From Paenibacillus gorillae (GTDB lineage: Bacteria > Bacillota > Bacilli > Paenibacillales > Paenibacillaceae), in assembly GCF_000513275.1 (NCBI RefSeq), contig NZ_CBVJ010000044.1:24188-88187 (forward strand): a stretch of DNA of 64,000 nt, in the 5' to 3' direction. Shown here piece by piece: positions 26,649-37,168 of this stretch; the stretch's first letter is position 1; every line of letters starts with the position of its first letter. Under the pieces are notes generated by a model. That model saw only the letters and a program-made list of their open reading frames with translations. It was not told the origin of the DNA and ran no database searches. The translations under genes were made by a program, and so were the position numbers.

Positions 26649-27956
26649 CTATCCGTTCAGCAGCCGATCAAAGCTGGCTGCTGCCTCGTAGCGGATTTTT
26701 TCCTCATCCAGCTGAGTACATTGGCCATTTTTAACAACTTGGCGTCCATCCACCCAGACATGCTTCACATCGCGGCCAGAGCCGCTGTATACGAGGTGAG
26801 ATACGATATCAGTCTGCGGGTAGAAATGCGGCTGCTCCAAATCGATCGCAATGAAATCTGCCTTCATCCCTTCTGACAGGGTGCCAAGCTGGCCTTCCTG
26901 CCAGATCGATTTCGCGCCGTATACCGTACCCATGCGCAGAGCCTCAATGGCCGGAATGACCGTCGGATCTCCGCTTACGCCTTTGTGCAGCAAGGCTGCG
27001 AATTTAATTTCTTTAAACAAATCCAAGTTGTTGTTACTCGCCACACTGTCCGTACCAAGCGACACCGTTACGCCTGCGCGCAGAAGCTCAGGAACGCGTG
27101 CCACGCCGCTTGCAAGCTTTAAGTTGCTTACAGGATTATGGGATACAGCAACGTTGCGTTCTGCAAGCAAAGCGATCTCATCATCCGTCAAATGGACGGC
27201 ATGCGCGACAAGCGATGGACGGGAGAAGAAGCCGAGCTTGTCCAAGTGCTCAACCGGACGCAAGCCGTAATCACGAACATTTTGCTCCACTTCCGCAATC
27301 GTCTCCGACATATGCGTATGCAGCGGAAGATCATAGTCATGCGCGGCTTGGACAAATTTCTCGATATATTCCGGAGGGCAAGTGTAAGGAGCATGCGGCG
27401 AGATCATCGTCGTAATACGGCCGTCCGCTTTGCCGTTCCAGTCACGTGCGAACGCGATTGCTTCTGCCAGCTTCGCCTGCTGCACGTCTTCTGGACACAG
27501 ACCGATAACGCCTCGCGTCAAGACGCCGCGAATACCCGACTGCTCTACCATTTGTGCAACTTGATCCATCCGGTCGTACATGTCGACGAAAGCAGTCGTT
27601 CCGCTTTTCAGCATCTCGACGATGGCAAGCGCGCTTCCCGCACGAGTATCTTTATCGACATATTTAGCTTCCATCGGCCACATCTTTTGCTCCAGCCATA
27701 CCTGCAGGTTCTGGTCGTCGGAGTAGCCGCGAAGCAGCGTCATCGCTGCATGACCGTGCGTATTAATAAGGCCTGGCATAAAGGCAAGCTTGCTGCCGTC
27801 GATTCGCTCAGCGTCCGGGGACAGCTCCGCCGGGTTAGGAGCATCTGTACCGATATAGGTAATCCGGTCATCCGTCACTACCATATGACCGCGAAATTGC
27901 AAAGCGCTATCGTTCATCGGAATAAACAATCCGTTATCAATCCAAATTTGACTCAT
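26649..27956 (-). CDS. mtaD: 5-methylthioadenosine/S-adenosylhomocysteine deaminase
   Basis: This 435-residue amidohydrolase deaminates methylthioadenosine or S-adenosylhomocysteine. Metal and active-site motifs are GLINTHGHAAMTLLRGYSDD, MISPHAPYTCPPEYI, LPLHTHMSET, and LGTDSVASNNNLDLFKE. It has the length and N-terminal beta segment of the family. The ATG at 27956 has GAGAGG about 10 bases upstream and overlaps the rex 3' end. It offers a second route for the methylthioadenosine that feeds the mtn genes 8-16 kb away. Guanine or other base deaminases are less likely given the motif set. Confidence 0.88.
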   Translation of the reverse strand: MSQIWIDNGLFIPMNDSALQFRGHMVVTDDRITYIGTDAPNPAELSPDAERIDGSKLAFMPGLINTHGHAAMTLLRGYSDDQNLQVWLEQKMWPMEAKYVDKDTRAGSALAIVEMLKSGTTAFVDMYDRMDQVAQMVEQSGIRGVLTRGVIGLCPEDVQQAKLAEAIAFARDWNGKADGRITTMISPHAPYTCPPEYIEKFVQAAHDYDLPLHTHMSETIAEVEQNVRDYGLRPVEHLDKLGFFSRPSLVAHAVHLTDDEIALLAERNVAVSHNPVSNLKLASGVARVPELLRAGVTVSLGTDSVASNNNLDLFKEIKFAALLHKGVSGDPTVIPAIEALRMGTVYGAKSIWQEGQLGTLSEGMKADFIAIDLEQPHFYPQTDIVSHLVYSGSGRDVKHVWVDGRQVVKNGQCTQLDEEKIRYEAAASFDRLLNG

Positions 27957-28593
27957 CGATCCCGTTCCTCTCTCGTTCCAAATAATAAGCAAGGCTTAAC
28001 AGCTCTTGCGTGAAATCGGCATGATGAATACGTACCTCATCCGGCACCCTCAGAATAGCGGGCGCGAAGTTCAAGATGCCTTCGACGCCCGCTTCCACAA
28101 ACAGGTTAGCGACGTTTTGCGCTTCGAATGCCGGTACGGTAATGATGCCGATCCGGATGCCGAGCTGCTTGACCGTCGCTTTGAGCGCATCCATCGGGAG
28201 CACCGATAAATTGTTGATTTGGCTTCCGATTTTACTCGGATGGGCATCAAAGACGGCGACGATCTTCATGTTGTCTTTCGAATATTTATTATAATTGCAC
28301 AGGGCATGGCCCAAATTTCCCGCTCCAACGAGCGCGACATTAATCACTTGATCCAGCTTTAAGATTTGATTGATTTTGTCCATCAGATAGGAAACGTCAT
28401 AACCGATACCCTTGCGCCCGAAATCGCCGAAGTAAGCTAAATCCTTCCGGATTTGTGCGGGATTCAAATCGAGCTTCAGACCAAGATCCTGCGAGGAAAT
28501 CGTTTGGATTTCCCGGTGCTGAAGCTCTTTGAGCACCTGCAAATAGATCGGCAGCCTTCGAACGACCGCTTCCGATATTTTCGTGTGCTTCAT
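27937..28593 (-). CDS. rex: Redox-sensing transcriptional repressor Rex
   Basis: This is a 218-residue repressor that senses NADH/NAD. The N-terminal winged helix has ISEAVVRRLPIYLQVLKEL and LDLNPAQIRKDLAYFGDFG. The Rossmann domain has VALVGAGNLGHALCNY. The ending LLSLAYYLERER is the usual domain-swapped helix. Rex represses fermentation and respiration genes when NADH is low. The start has AAGGAG 7 bases upstream; the stop overlaps the mtaD start region and the start overlaps the dinG stop. Its presence near ackA/hbd and qcrABC fits its regulatory role, though I saw no clear Rex operator. Confidence 0.96.
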   Translation of the reverse strand: MKHTKISEAVVRRLPIYLQVLKELQHREIQTISSQDLGLKLDLNPAQIRKDLAYFGDFGRKGIGYDVSYLMDKINQILKLDQVINVALVGAGNLGHALCNYNKYSKDNMKIVAVFDAHPSKIGSQINNLSVLPMDALKATVKQLGIRIGIITVPAFEAQNVANLFVEAGVEGILNFAPAILRVPDEVRIHHADFTQELLSLAYYLERERNGIDESNLD

Positions 28594-31466
28594 TTGCTTG
28601 CTCCTTCCATCTCAGCTGGGGATTCAGCCAGCCATTCCCGAATTCTTGGCACCATCAAATCGGTATGCATCGTTTCGATTTTCGGTCCGGGAAGCGAATA
28701 TAGAAAATGCTTTCCGTAGTACGTGTCGATGACCCTCGTATCATATAAAATGACGATGCCTTTGTCATTCGCCGTACGCACAAGACGGCCAAAGCCTTGT
28801 TTGAAACGGATGACCGCCTGTGGAATAGACAGCTTCATGAACGGATTCTGCTTTTGCTTTTGCAGCAGCTCCGATTTCGCCTCCACTAGCGGATGATTCG
28901 GCGGCTGGAACGGAAGTCTGACGATCGCCAGACAAGTAAGCGCATCCCCTGGAATGTCTACGCCTTCCCAGAAGCTGCTCGTGCCGAGCAGTACCGACTC
29001 CGGCTGCTGCGTGAATCTGCGTGTCAGCTTGGTCCGGTTGCCGCTGTCAATTCCCTGTCCAATGACTTGAATGCCTTTCCCGGCTAATGCTTCCTTCAAT
29101 GGCTCATACGTTTGCTTAAGCATCCGGTAAGAGGTGAACAAGACTAACATTCTGCCTTTCGTCTCGATCGCCGTCTCCGCAAGCGACTGCACCAGCATAG
29201 ATACAAATTGAGGATCGCCGGAGGCGCCTTTCATCGTAGGGAAATTACGCGGAATCATGACCAGCGCCTGTTGCCGATAATTGAATGGTGATGGCAGCTG
29301 AACGGTTTTTAGACGGTTGCTCGCTTCAAAGCCTTCCAGCCCCAGCTGCTCTTCTGCATACTGGAATGATTTTTGCACGGATAAAGTCGCCGAGGTCATG
29401 ACAATGCTATCTTTAACGTTGAAGAAATATTGCTGAAGCTGACGACTCACATCGATTGGTACTGCATACAATTGAACCGACCTGTAGCGGTATTGAGCAC
29501 TTGCTTCAATCCAGAAGACATCGGTCGACTGATCGATCTTCATAAATTGCTTCAAATCATCTTTAATCCGCGTCAAATCACGCAAAGCGCCGTTCAAATC
29601 GGTTACAAGACCCTGTATGCCAGTATCATCCACTTTGTCTTTGATGCTGGCGCTCATTTTCTCTCCCAAGCGAATGACACGGCTGATCTCTGAAGATACG
29701 TTGCCCTCAACAGTAACCGCATCTTCCCAGCCTGAGGGCATGTTTTCGCTGCGCAGACGGCAGACAGAGGATTGCCCGTTCTCCGTATTACCCTCGACGG
29801 ACGTGCCAACAAAGCTATACATCAGTTCAAACATCTTCTCCCAATGCTCTTTAATTTCACTAAACACCGGAATAATCGTATCAATTGTCTCCACCCAAGA
29901 CTCCGAATACTCATGTCCTTCCTGCTGCAGACGATGGCGCAAGGTAGGCAGCAGCCCTGTCCGGGCGTCTTTGAACAAACGTGTTGTCGTATGTGATAAC
30001 GAAAAATAATTGATCTGCATGCCCAAATGCTTGCTTGCCACTTCTTCGACATGATGGGCTTCATCAATGATCAGATGATTATAAGTCGGCAGCAAACGGT
30101 GATCGGCTTGCACGTCTGTAAACAGCATGGAGTGGTTCGTGATGCATACGTCGGCAATGTTAGCCTCATGCTTGGCGCGATGATAATAGCATCGTTTGAA
30201 CCACGGACAAGCCCGATTTAGACAGGAATCTGCATCGCTTGCAACAGTGGACCAGAAATCGGCGCCTTTGCCGCCGAAATTAAGCTCTTCCTGATCACCC
30301 GTTTCCGTCTCGCCGAGCCACACAACCATTTGCGATGCGGTAATGGCGTCATCCACCGGAGCCGCCATATCCTTTGTATTAATTTTACTTTCAAATTTGC
30401 GCAGACACAAATAATTGCCCCGCCCCTTGAAGATGGAAGCCCGAAATTCGAACGGCAGCACATCTTTCAGCAAAGGAACGTCGCGATGACGCAATTGTTC
30501 CTGCAAATTGATCGTATGCGTACTAATGACGATTTTCTTCTCTTCCTTCACGCCATAATAGAGAGAAGGAATTAAGTAGCCTAATGACTTGCCTGTTCCT
30601 GTCCCTGCTTCAATCAGCAGATGACGGTCGCTTTGCAATGATTCGAATACTTCGCGGAACATCGTTGTTTGCGCTTCACGCTCTTCGTAATTCGGAAATT
30701 TTTCGATAAAGCGCTGCTTGATGCTGTCCAAATATTGCTCGAATGACATATCGCTGAGCGCATCTTCAATCGAATCGGTACGAGCAGGCTGCTCCTCCGT
30801 CCACTCCCCTGCTTTCATGGCGAACTGGTTGAAATATTGATACGCATTCAAATCGATAGCGGACTGCTGCTCAGCTTGCTGAAGCGTCAAGGCGAGAAAC
30901 CAGCTCAAATCAGAGCCGTTATCCACAAGAAAAGATAGCCGCTGCAAAGTAAGCAGCGGCAATTGGCGCAGCTTCCGGACCGATTCAGCGAATAGCTTCG
31001 CCGTGGCCATCGCATCGCTGTCAGCACGATGATGCTGGTCATGTGTGATGCCAAACAGTTCGGAAACCGCACCTAGCTGGTACGTCGTAATGGAAGGATA
31101 TAAAATACGAAGCAGCTCTATGGTGTCCAGTCTGCGGCCAGCAAACGTATGATAACCGCAACGGTCTAATGCCTGATTAAGAAAACCTGCGTCAAAATTA
31201 ACGTTATGGGCGACCAACACTGCATCATCCAAATAAGGAATCATCTGCATCAGAACCTCATCCAGTTCTGGCGCATCCGCTACAAGACCGGCATCAATGC
31301 CGGTAAGCTGTGTTATAAAAGCAGGAATTTCGATGGTCGGGCGCACGAATGAATTAAAGCTGTCTACAATGTCGAGCTCGTCATTGACAATGACGAGACC
31401 GACCTGCAGAATCTCATCGCTAATGCTATGCCCTGTCGTTTCCAAGTCCAATACTGCATATTTCAT
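28590..31466 (-). CDS. dinG: DinG-family ATP-dependent helicase with exonuclease domain
   Basis: This 958-residue protein has two parts. Residues 1-165 are a DEDDh 3'-5' exonuclease like the DnaQ epsilon subunit (AVLDLETTGHS, VAHNVNFDAGFLNQAL, HHRADSDAMATAKL). The rest is an XPD/DinG superfamily 2 helicase: EAGTGTGKSLGYLIP, an iron-sulphur-type cysteine cluster (CLNRACPWFKRC), the DEAH box IIDEAHHVEEVA, TSATLSVQ, and LGTSSFWEGVDIPG. Gram-positive DinG proteins share this fusion, and some act more as nucleases than helicases. ATG 31466 begins the exonuclease fold; a GAGGAG lies about 13 bases upstream. Confidence 0.95.
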   Translation of the reverse strand: MKYAVLDLETTGHSISDEILQVGLVIVNDELDIVDSFNSFVRPTIEIPAFITQLTGIDAGLVADAPELDEVLMQMIPYLDDAVLVAHNVNFDAGFLNQALDRCGYHTFAGRRLDTIELLRILYPSITTYQLGAVSELFGITHDQHHRADSDAMATAKLFAESVRKLRQLPLLTLQRLSFLVDNGSDLSWFLALTLQQAEQQSAIDLNAYQYFNQFAMKAGEWTEEQPARTDSIEDALSDMSFEQYLDSIKQRFIEKFPNYEEREAQTTMFREVFESLQSDRHLLIEAGTGTGKSLGYLIPSLYYGVKEEKKIVISTHTINLQEQLRHRDVPLLKDVLPFEFRASIFKGRGNYLCLRKFESKINTKDMAAPVDDAITASQMVVWLGETETGDQEELNFGGKGADFWSTVASDADSCLNRACPWFKRCYYHRAKHEANIADVCITNHSMLFTDVQADHRLLPTYNHLIIDEAHHVEEVASKHLGMQINYFSLSHTTTRLFKDARTGLLPTLRHRLQQEGHEYSESWVETIDTIIPVFSEIKEHWEKMFELMYSFVGTSVEGNTENGQSSVCRLRSENMPSGWEDAVTVEGNVSSEISRVIRLGEKMSASIKDKVDDTGIQGLVTDLNGALRDLTRIKDDLKQFMKIDQSTDVFWIEASAQYRYRSVQLYAVPIDVSRQLQQYFFNVKDSIVMTSATLSVQKSFQYAEEQLGLEGFEASNRLKTVQLPSPFNYRQQALVMIPRNFPTMKGASGDPQFVSMLVQSLAETAIETKGRMLVLFTSYRMLKQTYEPLKEALAGKGIQVIGQGIDSGNRTKLTRRFTQQPESVLLGTSSFWEGVDIPGDALTCLAIVRLPFQPPNHPLVEAKSELLQKQKQNPFMKLSIPQAVIRFKQGFGRLVRTANDKGIVILYDTRVIDTYYGKHFLYSLPGPKIETMHTDLMVPRIREWLAESPAEMEGASK

Positions 31467-31483
31467 TGTAATGACCGATCTCC

Positions 31484-32259
31484 TCACAAGCAGCAAAGCT
31501 CGGTGCTTCCAAAAAACAAAGACAATTGCTGCGGCGTTTCTTTACAACATTTCAAGTTGGTGAGCGAATCCTTAAAGCTTGGGCATGTCTCGTGAGCCTT
31601 CAGAAAAAACTGCTCCGCATGCTCCATGTTCATGTGAACCGCTTGAATGCACCCAAGGGCATTATAGCCTAAAGCACGCCATTTGGGATAGTCCGTTAAC
31701 GCAACTAACAGCTGAAAATGCCGCTGCGCTTCGCTCCATTCTTGAAGATGCATATAAGTCATCGCAAGAAACAAGCGTGCCAAATTGCATTCCGGAATTT
31801 GACTGACCACTTTTTGAAATTGCGATGCCGCGTTGGTGAACATGAAAAAAGTTTATAATAGCCTTGTCCTTTGGATAGCAGCTCCGCCGTTTCGTACGGA
31901 ACCTCCATATTCAACTCCGCATCATACAGCTGCTGGTCATTCATAGTCCCGGCTTCGGGAATGACGCCAGCTTCTTCAACAGTGGCAACGGCAAGCGGCT
32001 GTGCATACACCGCCATCGCCGGGGTTACTACAGAAGCAGCAGCCTTCATAACTGCTTCTGTCAAATTCTGATCCCATTCCAGCAAACCGGATAGCTTCTC
32101 CTCGAAATCAATCCATTGCTCCACGAGCGAATCACTCATTTGCTTCAGCATCTGAATTTGTTCATCATACTGAAGCTTTTGCGCACCTACGGCATTCGGA
32201 TAATTACAAATGAGCTGATCCAGCATTTCATTCATCGAATCGAATAGATGTTGAAACAT
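31484..32259 (-). pseudogene. TPR-containing protein, one frameshift
   Basis: An acidic N-terminal part (31759-32259, from MFQHLFDSMNEMLDQL) leads through an Ala/Val-rich linker to a frame break. A TPR-like part (31484-31843) follows: FTNAASQFQKVV, CNLARLFLAMTYMHL, EWSEAQRHFQLL, ALGYNALGCIQAV, EHAEQFFLKAHET. One base appears missing at the A6 run 31845-31850; adding it gives 258 continuous residues. TPR proteins are scaffolds, and no partner can be named. It lies between panD and dinG in a minus-strand run. Confidence 0.75.
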
Positions 32260-32278
32260 GGTCGCATCCCGCCTTCAC

Positions 32279-32311
32279 CAAAGAATTGAGGAGTGATATG
32301 CTCATTCTTTG
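32279..32311. other. Inverted repeat upstream of the TPR gene
   Basis: CAAAGAAT-T-GAG pairs with CTC-ATTCTTTG around a 10-base loop. It lies between panD and the TPR gene. There is no T run on the minus strand, so it may be an attenuator or weak terminator. Confidence 0.4.
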
Positions 32312-32388
32312 TTTCGGGGGTGCTTTTCATACCCGGTGCCAGCCGTTACATAGCGCTGGAACTAAGCAGATTTGCCAGCCTCAAGGTA

Positions 32389-32772
32389 TTAAATGATGGT
32401 CGCATGAATTTCCTCAGTCAAGCTTTTGAGCGGACGGTTGTCGCTGTCCAGAATCGTAACAATCGGCTTATGACTGCGGGCTTCCTCGTTGCTCATGGAA
32501 GCGTACGAAATAATGATCACCTGATCCCCAGGCTGCACTTGACGGGCTGCTGCGCCGTTCAGGCAAATAACGCCGGAGCCGCGCTTGCCGGTAATGACGT
32601 ACGTCTCAAACCGGGCGCCATTATTGTTGTTAACGATTTGCACCTTTTCATTTTCCCATATATCGGCCGCATCCATCAAATTCTCATCGATCGTAATGCT
32701 TCCCACGTAATTCAAATTCGCCTCGGTTACCGTGGCGCGGTGAAGCTTAGATTTCATCATTGTTCTATACAT
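32389..32772 (-). CDS. panD: Aspartate 1-decarboxylase
   Basis: This 127-residue pyruvoyl enzyme makes beta-alanine for pantothenate. The self-cleavage site is Gly24-Ser25 in NYVGSITID. Other family pieces are [29 protein letters not shown] and [16 protein letters not shown] 32772 has GGAGGTGA at ideal spacing. Its start region overlaps the end of panC, so panB-panC-panD are one coupled operon. Confidence 0.97.
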   Translation of the reverse strand: MYRTMMKSKLHRATVTEANLNYVGSITIDENLMDAADIWENEKVQIVNNNNGARFETYVITGKRGSGVICLNGAAARQVQPGDQVIIISYASMSNEEARSHKPIVTILDSDNRPLKSLTEEIHATII

Positions 32773-33661
32773 GGTAGTCACCTCCGGAGGAACCAAACAA
32801 ATGATTGTCAATTAATCGGGTAGATCCAAACTTTACGGCTAACGCCAAAATATAACGTTCCGATTCCAAGCGGATCGGCTCAGATGAGTCCATTGGCTGA
32901 AGACTTGGATACCGCAGCCACTCGACATAATCGATATCGGCTAGCGGTGCTTGTTGAATCCGGTCTGTAACGCGCTTTACGAGCTCCTCAGCGTTCATAT
33001 CCGGCTTGCTAACCCATTCCGCGGCCTGATCAAGCGATTGCGACAATACGATCGCTTGCTGACGCTGCTCGGCCGTCAAATAGACATTGCGCGAGCTAAG
33101 CGCAAGCCCGTCCGGTTCGCGAAGCGTTGGACAAGGAACGATAGTAACTGGAAAATTCAAATCATCGGTCATTTGCTGAATGACAGCAACCTGCTGTGCA
33201 TCCTTCATTCCGAAATAAGCGCGATTCGGCTGTGCCAGATGGAACAGCTTGCTGACAACGGTGCCTACTCCGTCGAAATGTCCTGGTCTGGAAGCACCAC
33301 AGAGCCGGTCCGTTAGCTGGTTCACAAGGACAGTTGTCAGAGGCTTCGTCGGATACATCACATCGACCGTCGGCAGAAAGGCAATATCGATTCCGTTCTG
33401 CTCCGCCAGAGCCAGGTCCCGTTCCTCGTTGCGCGGATAACGTTCAAAGTCTTCATTGGGACCAAATTGCAGCGGATTGACAAAAATCGATAAAATGGTT
33501 AAACCGTTCTCTTCCGCGCTTTTTCTCATTAGACTGGCATGCCCTTCATGCAAATACCCCATCGTTGGCACAAGCCCTACAGATGCTTTGCTTCCGGACA
33601 ACTGCGATTTCCCCTCAATAAGAGCGGCACGCAGCTCAGCTATGGTTCGACACACGATCAC
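32765..33661 (-). CDS. panC: Pantoate-beta-alanine ligase
   Basis: This 298-residue enzyme joins pantoate and beta-alanine with ATP. Nucleotide-binding motifs are [17 protein letters not shown] (HIGH-type HEGH) and the KMS-like MSSRN variant [23 protein letters not shown] and the [18 protein letters not shown] segment are also typical. The start is a GTG at 33661 with GAGGGG 10 bases upstream, inside the last 26 bases of panB. It overlaps both neighbours. Confidence 0.97.
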   Translation of the reverse strand: MIVCRTIAELRAALIEGKSQLSGSKASVGLVPTMGYLHEGHASLMRKSAEENGLTILSIFVNPLQFGPNEDFERYPRNEERDLALAEQNGIDIAFLPTVDVMYPTKPLTTVLVNQLTDRLCGASRPGHFDGVGTVVSKLFHLAQPNRAYFGMKDAQQVAVIQQMTDDLNFPVTIVPCPTLREPDGLALSSRNVYLTAEQRQQAIVLSQSLDQAAEWVSKPDMNAEELVKRVTDRIQQAPLADIDYVEWLRYPSLQPMDSSEPIRLESERYILALAVKFGSTRLIDNHLFGSSGGDYHV

Positions 33662-34568
33662 GCTTGTCTTGCCCCTCTCCCTTGATATCGTCTCCGGAAT
33701 TCTTGATTGCGGCTGCGGAACCGTAAAGTTGCGTTACCTGCTCCTGTTTGTCCGCGTTTAGAACACCAAATGAATGCTCCTCAGCCGGAAAAGCTTTTGT
33801 TTTCACTTCATCCACATAGGATTTTATCGCATTGCGAATCGATTCCCCTGCGTTTGTATAGGTTTTAACCATTTTTTTCTCGTAGTACGGCGAGGAATAT
33901 TGAATGAGATCATGGTAGACCAGCACTTGTCCGTCGCAGCCCCGGCCTGCCCCGATACCAATTGTCGGTATAGAAAGCTCTTTGCTGATTGCTTCCGCCA
34001 GCGGTTCTGTAACCAGTTCCAGCACAATTGCGAATGCGCCAGCCTTTTCAAGCGCTTTGGCATCTTCCATCAGCTTAGCCGCTTCGCGGTCCAGCTTACC
34101 CTGTACCCGGAACCCGCCTAACTGGTGAACGGACTGAGGCGTCAGGCCGATGTGTCCCATTACCGGAATGCCCGCCTGAACTAACGCTGTCACATCCTCA
34201 GTGATTTCACTTCCGCCTTCCAGCTTAAGCGCCTGCGCTCCGCCTTCCTGCATCAGTCTGGCTGCGTTGCGCATCGTCGCTTCCCGTCCGATTCCATAAG
34301 TCATGAAGGGCATGTCAGTCACGACAAATGTCTGCTTGGCTCCTCTCATGACCGCCTTCGTATGATAAATCATATCTTCCAGCGTGACAGGAATCGTCGT
34401 GTCATAGCCCAGAACGACATTGCCCAGCGAGTCGCCGACAAGAATCACATCAATTCCCGCTTCCTCTGACAAAATGGCCGACGGATAGTCGTATGCAGTC
34501 AGCATGGAAATCGGATCACCTTTTTGCTTCATGGTCTTTAATGCGGTTATTGTTAACCGTTTCCTCAT
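33636..34568 (-). CDS. panB: 3-methyl-2-oxobutanoate hydroxymethyltransferase
   Basis: This 310-residue enzyme adds a hydroxymethyl group from methylene-tetrahydrofolate to ketoisovalerate, the first committed pantothenate step. Motifs are [53 protein letters not shown] and [18 protein letters not shown]. It is somewhat longer than the usual 265-280 because of a polar C-terminal tail ([20 protein letters not shown]) that overlaps panC. It is the first gene of panBCD. Confidence 0.97.
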   Translation of the reverse strand: MRKRLTITALKTMKQKGDPISMLTAYDYPSAILSEEAGIDVILVGDSLGNVVLGYDTTIPVTLEDMIYHTKAVMRGAKQTFVVTDMPFMTYGIGREATMRNAARLMQEGGAQALKLEGGSEITEDVTALVQAGIPVMGHIGLTPQSVHQLGGFRVQGKLDREAAKLMEDAKALEKAGAFAIVLELVTEPLAEAISKELSIPTIGIGAGRGCDGQVLVYHDLIQYSSPYYEKKMVKTYTNAGESIRNAIKSYVDEVKTKAFPAEEHSFGVLNADKQEQVTQLYGSAAAIKNSGDDIKGEGQDKRDRVSNHS

Positions 34569-34602
34569 TACGCTTCATTCCCTTCAGTGCTTAGGATAAA
34601 CA

Positions 34603-34634
34603 CAAAAAAACCTTTTAGCCGCTGCTAAAAAGGT
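34603..34634 (-). terminator. Terminator between birA and panB
   Basis: On the minus strand a CCTTTTTAGC/GCTAAAAGG stem with a 4-base loop is followed by a seven-base T run. It lies about 200 bases past the birA stop and just before panB. The 34640-34830 stretch has no gene I trust. Confidence 0.8.
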
Positions 34635-34830
34635 CCTCGAACGAAAAAGGAAACGATAGCTTGTTATTGGCTTCCTTCTGTCTCGGTCCCTACGGCTCAG
34701 AGCAGAGTGTTGTTGCATGCCTTGCTTGTCAAAACTTGCTTGTATGAATGCAGCGAGTACAGCTCCTCCATGAGAATGCCGTCTGCTACATTCATAGTAT
34801 CAAAAAAACCAGCATTCGTAAATGTGTCGA

Positions 34831-35808
34831 TTACGTTACAGGCTCACCCATTTCTGCTGAAAAGACAAGAACGACTTTGCCGTCCTCCAATCGGACTGCA
34901 ATCGCTCCGCTCTCATCAAGCGCAACCGGTGTACCGTCTATGATGCCTTGAGGCGTAGTTAACCGGGCTGGTTTGTTCAGCGAGACGGACAGTGCTTCCC
35001 ATAGCGTTACGATAGGGGCAAAGCCTTCTTCCTGGTACAACGTATACAACTGCTCCCACTCCAGCATGAAGGCGGCAATGACCGCTTCCCGGCTAAGCCT
35101 CGCTCCCGAAGCGATGCGCAAGGAGGTGACACGGTCCTGCATCTCTTCAGGATAATCGGAAGCCGCAAGATTAACGCTAACACCGACACCTGCAATGACA
35201 TAGCGCAGACGAGCGTCTTCGGCAGTCGATTCCAGCAGGATACCGCTTATTTTTTTGCCGTCGATTAAGAGATCATTCGGCCACTTGATGCCGATTGGCA
35301 GTGAAGTCAGCCGGGTCAGGCTGCGGCAAAGCGCCACTGCAGTCAACAAAGTCAATTGGGGAGCGAAATGAACAGGAATTGTAGGCCGCATAATCAGACT
35401 CATCCATACGCCCTTGCCCTTGGGCGATGTCCAAGCGCGCCCCATTCTGCCTCGTCCGCTTAGCTGCTGCTCCGCGATGACGAGCGTACCTTCCGGCGCT
35501 CCTTCTTCCGCAAGCTTTTGAGCGACATTTTGCGTCGAATCCACTTGCTCGAACAGATGGATGCTGCGGCCGAATGCTGCGGTCTGCAATTGTTCTTTCA
35601 GATCCTCAAGGGAGTACGTATCCGGCACAGAGATCAGTTTATAGCCAAGCCGTCTTGAAGCTTCGATCTCATAGCCCTGATCCTCCAGCTTGTGAATTTG
35701 CTTCCATATCGCAGTCCGGCTTACGTTAAGTTCACGGCTTATCATCTCTCCGGAGACATACTGTCCGGAATGGGCGACTAACAGCTCCAGCAATTTACTC
35801 ATTGTCAT
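34831..35808 (-). CDS. birA: Bifunctional biotin operon repressor / biotin-protein ligase
   Basis: This is a 325-residue protein. Residues 1-65 are a winged helix (LLELLVAHSGQYVSGEMISREL, VSRTAIWKQIHKLE). The ligase domain follows: QVDSTQNVAQ, EQQLSGRGRMGRAWTSPKGK binding biotinyl-AMP, IKWPNDLLIDGKKISGILLE, and a C-terminal beta domain. It attaches biotin to carboxylases and represses biotin genes. The ATG overlaps the cca stop by 14 bases; a second ATG is two codons in. Confidence 0.96.
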   Translation of the reverse strand: MTMSKLLELLVAHSGQYVSGEMISRELNVSRTAIWKQIHKLEDQGYEIEASRRLGYKLISVPDTYSLEDLKEQLQTAAFGRSIHLFEQVDSTQNVAQKLAEEGAPEGTLVIAEQQLSGRGRMGRAWTSPKGKGVWMSLIMRPTIPVHFAPQLTLLTAVALCRSLTRLTSLPIGIKWPNDLLIDGKKISGILLESTAEDARLRYVIAGVGVSVNLAASDYPEEMQDRVTSLRIASGARLSREAVIAAFMLEWEQLYTLYQEEGFAPIVTLWEALSVSLNKPARLTTPQGIIDGTPVALDESGAIAVRLEDGKVVLVFSAEMGEPVT

Positions 35809-37081
35809 TTATCCTATCCTCTGTTATCCATAGTTTAGCTTGTTCCAGTAATTGTTCCGGCTCGTTCGGCAATTCCTTCATCCCCACTGCGAACAGCAGC
35901 CGCTTCATCATGATTCCCATCCAACTGCCGGGCTGCCGGTTGACGCCTTGAGCCAAAGCATGTCCATCCAGCTTTAATTGTTTCAATGTGGTTGCCGGCA
36001 TTTCCTCCAGCCATTGCCTGAACGTCATGGCAATAGCTGGATAAGACGCCTCCATAACCAGAATCTCGAGCCAGTCTGCAGCAGCTCCTGCTCCATGCTC
36101 CAGCACGCAGCTGGTCCATTCTTTTCTGATTGGCTGCTGTTGTTCTTTATCATTAGGAGCGACATCCAGCGCAGCTTTCATCCGCAAGTGCATACTGATA
36201 ACGGCCATAACAGAAGTATTAAGTCTGCCTGGAAAACGCAGCGAGTCCATCGTCGTCTCTATCTGGTCCGTAGTTGCTCCGCAATATACGAACAGCGCAG
36301 CCCAACGGAGTCCATGCCTCAGCTCTGCCAGCCTGTCCCATCGCGGATTCGTCTGAATAGCCATCAACGCCGGAAGAGGTTTAGCCGCGTGCTGCAATAA
36401 GCAGCTTGCGCTAAGCAGCTTCATGGCAGCCGCTGGTCGAGGACCTTCGATCATTTGGTTCAGCTCAGCCATCACTCGCTCCATCGCAATATGACGAAGT
36501 AAATGATGATGGCTGCGCAATGCCTTCCATGTGCGATAGGAGAAGGAATAGTCAAATTTAGCGGCAAATCGAACGGCCCGTAGCATACGGAGGGCATCCT
36601 CCTGGAATCTGGCATCAGCATCCCCGACACATCGGATCCAACGTCCTTGAATGTCCTGCTGGCCTCCGAACGGGTCATACAGCTTGCCGTCCGCCATCAG
36701 TGCCATTGCATTAATCGTTAAATCCCTGCGCAGCAGATCGCCTTCCAAGCTTGCGATGAACCGAACACCGGCTGGCCTGCGATGCTGCTCGTATTCCGAT
36801 TCGGTACGGAACGTCGTCACCTCATACAGCTCATCCTGAAAACGGACCGTCACTGTACCATGTTGCAGACCGGTAGGGATGCTGCCAGGGAAAATCTCCA
36901 TCACTTGCTCCGGCAGCGCAGCAGTAGCCATATCGACATCATGAATAGCCAGCCCCATAATCGTATCGCGGACACAGCCCCCTACGAACACAGCCTCAAA
37001 ACCATAAGAATTTAACTGCTTCAATACAGGCAGCGCATCCTCCATCATCTCAGGCAATACGCGCCATTTGCCTTCCATCAT
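35795..37081 (-). CDS. cca: CCA-adding tRNA nucleotidyltransferase
   Basis: This is a 428-residue class II enzyme that builds or repairs the tRNA 3' CCA end. It carries VFVGGCVRDTIMGLAIHDVDMAT (metal-binding DxD), the template motif RRDLTINAMAL, and EDALRMLRAVRFAAKF. The helical C-terminal part is present. Bacillus CCA enzymes are about 400 residues, so the length is normal. It is followed by birA with overlap. Confidence 0.96.
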   Translation of the reverse strand: MMEGKWRVLPEMMEDALPVLKQLNSYGFEAVFVGGCVRDTIMGLAIHDVDMATAALPEQVMEIFPGSIPTGLQHGTVTVRFQDELYEVTTFRTESEYEQHRRPAGVRFIASLEGDLLRRDLTINAMALMADGKLYDPFGGQQDIQGRWIRCVGDADARFQEDALRMLRAVRFAAKFDYSFSYRTWKALRSHHHLLRHIAMERVMAELNQMIEGPRPAAAMKLLSASCLLQHAAKPLPALMAIQTNPRWDRLAELRHGLRWAALFVYCGATTDQIETTMDSLRFPGRLNTSVMAVISMHLRMKAALDVAPNDKEQQQPIRKEWTSCVLEHGAGAAADWLEILVMEASYPAIAMTFRQWLEEMPATTLKQLKLDGHALAQGVNRQPGSWMGIMMKRLLFAVGMKELPNEPEQLLEQAKLWITEDRINDNE

Positions 37082-37119
37082 GTTTACCGCCTCCTTCGCT
37101 CCGTCCGGCGACAGGCAAC

Positions 37120-37150
37120 AAAACAGGCAGCTATGCTTGGCTGCCTGTTC
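37120..37150 (-). terminator. Terminator of bshA
   Basis: The stem ACAGGCAGC/GCTGCCTGT has a 7-base loop; on the minus strand it is followed by TTTTG. It lies 20 bases past the bshA stop and before cca. Confidence 0.75.
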
Positions 37151-37168
37151 TCTCTTCGCTTTCTGTTG

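Noticed and set aside
34697..34795. 32-codon ORF on the minus strand between birA and panB
   Set aside because: The peptide looks plausible and the frame is open for some distance, but there is no ribosome site before either ATG, and it lies in an untranslated region before panB.
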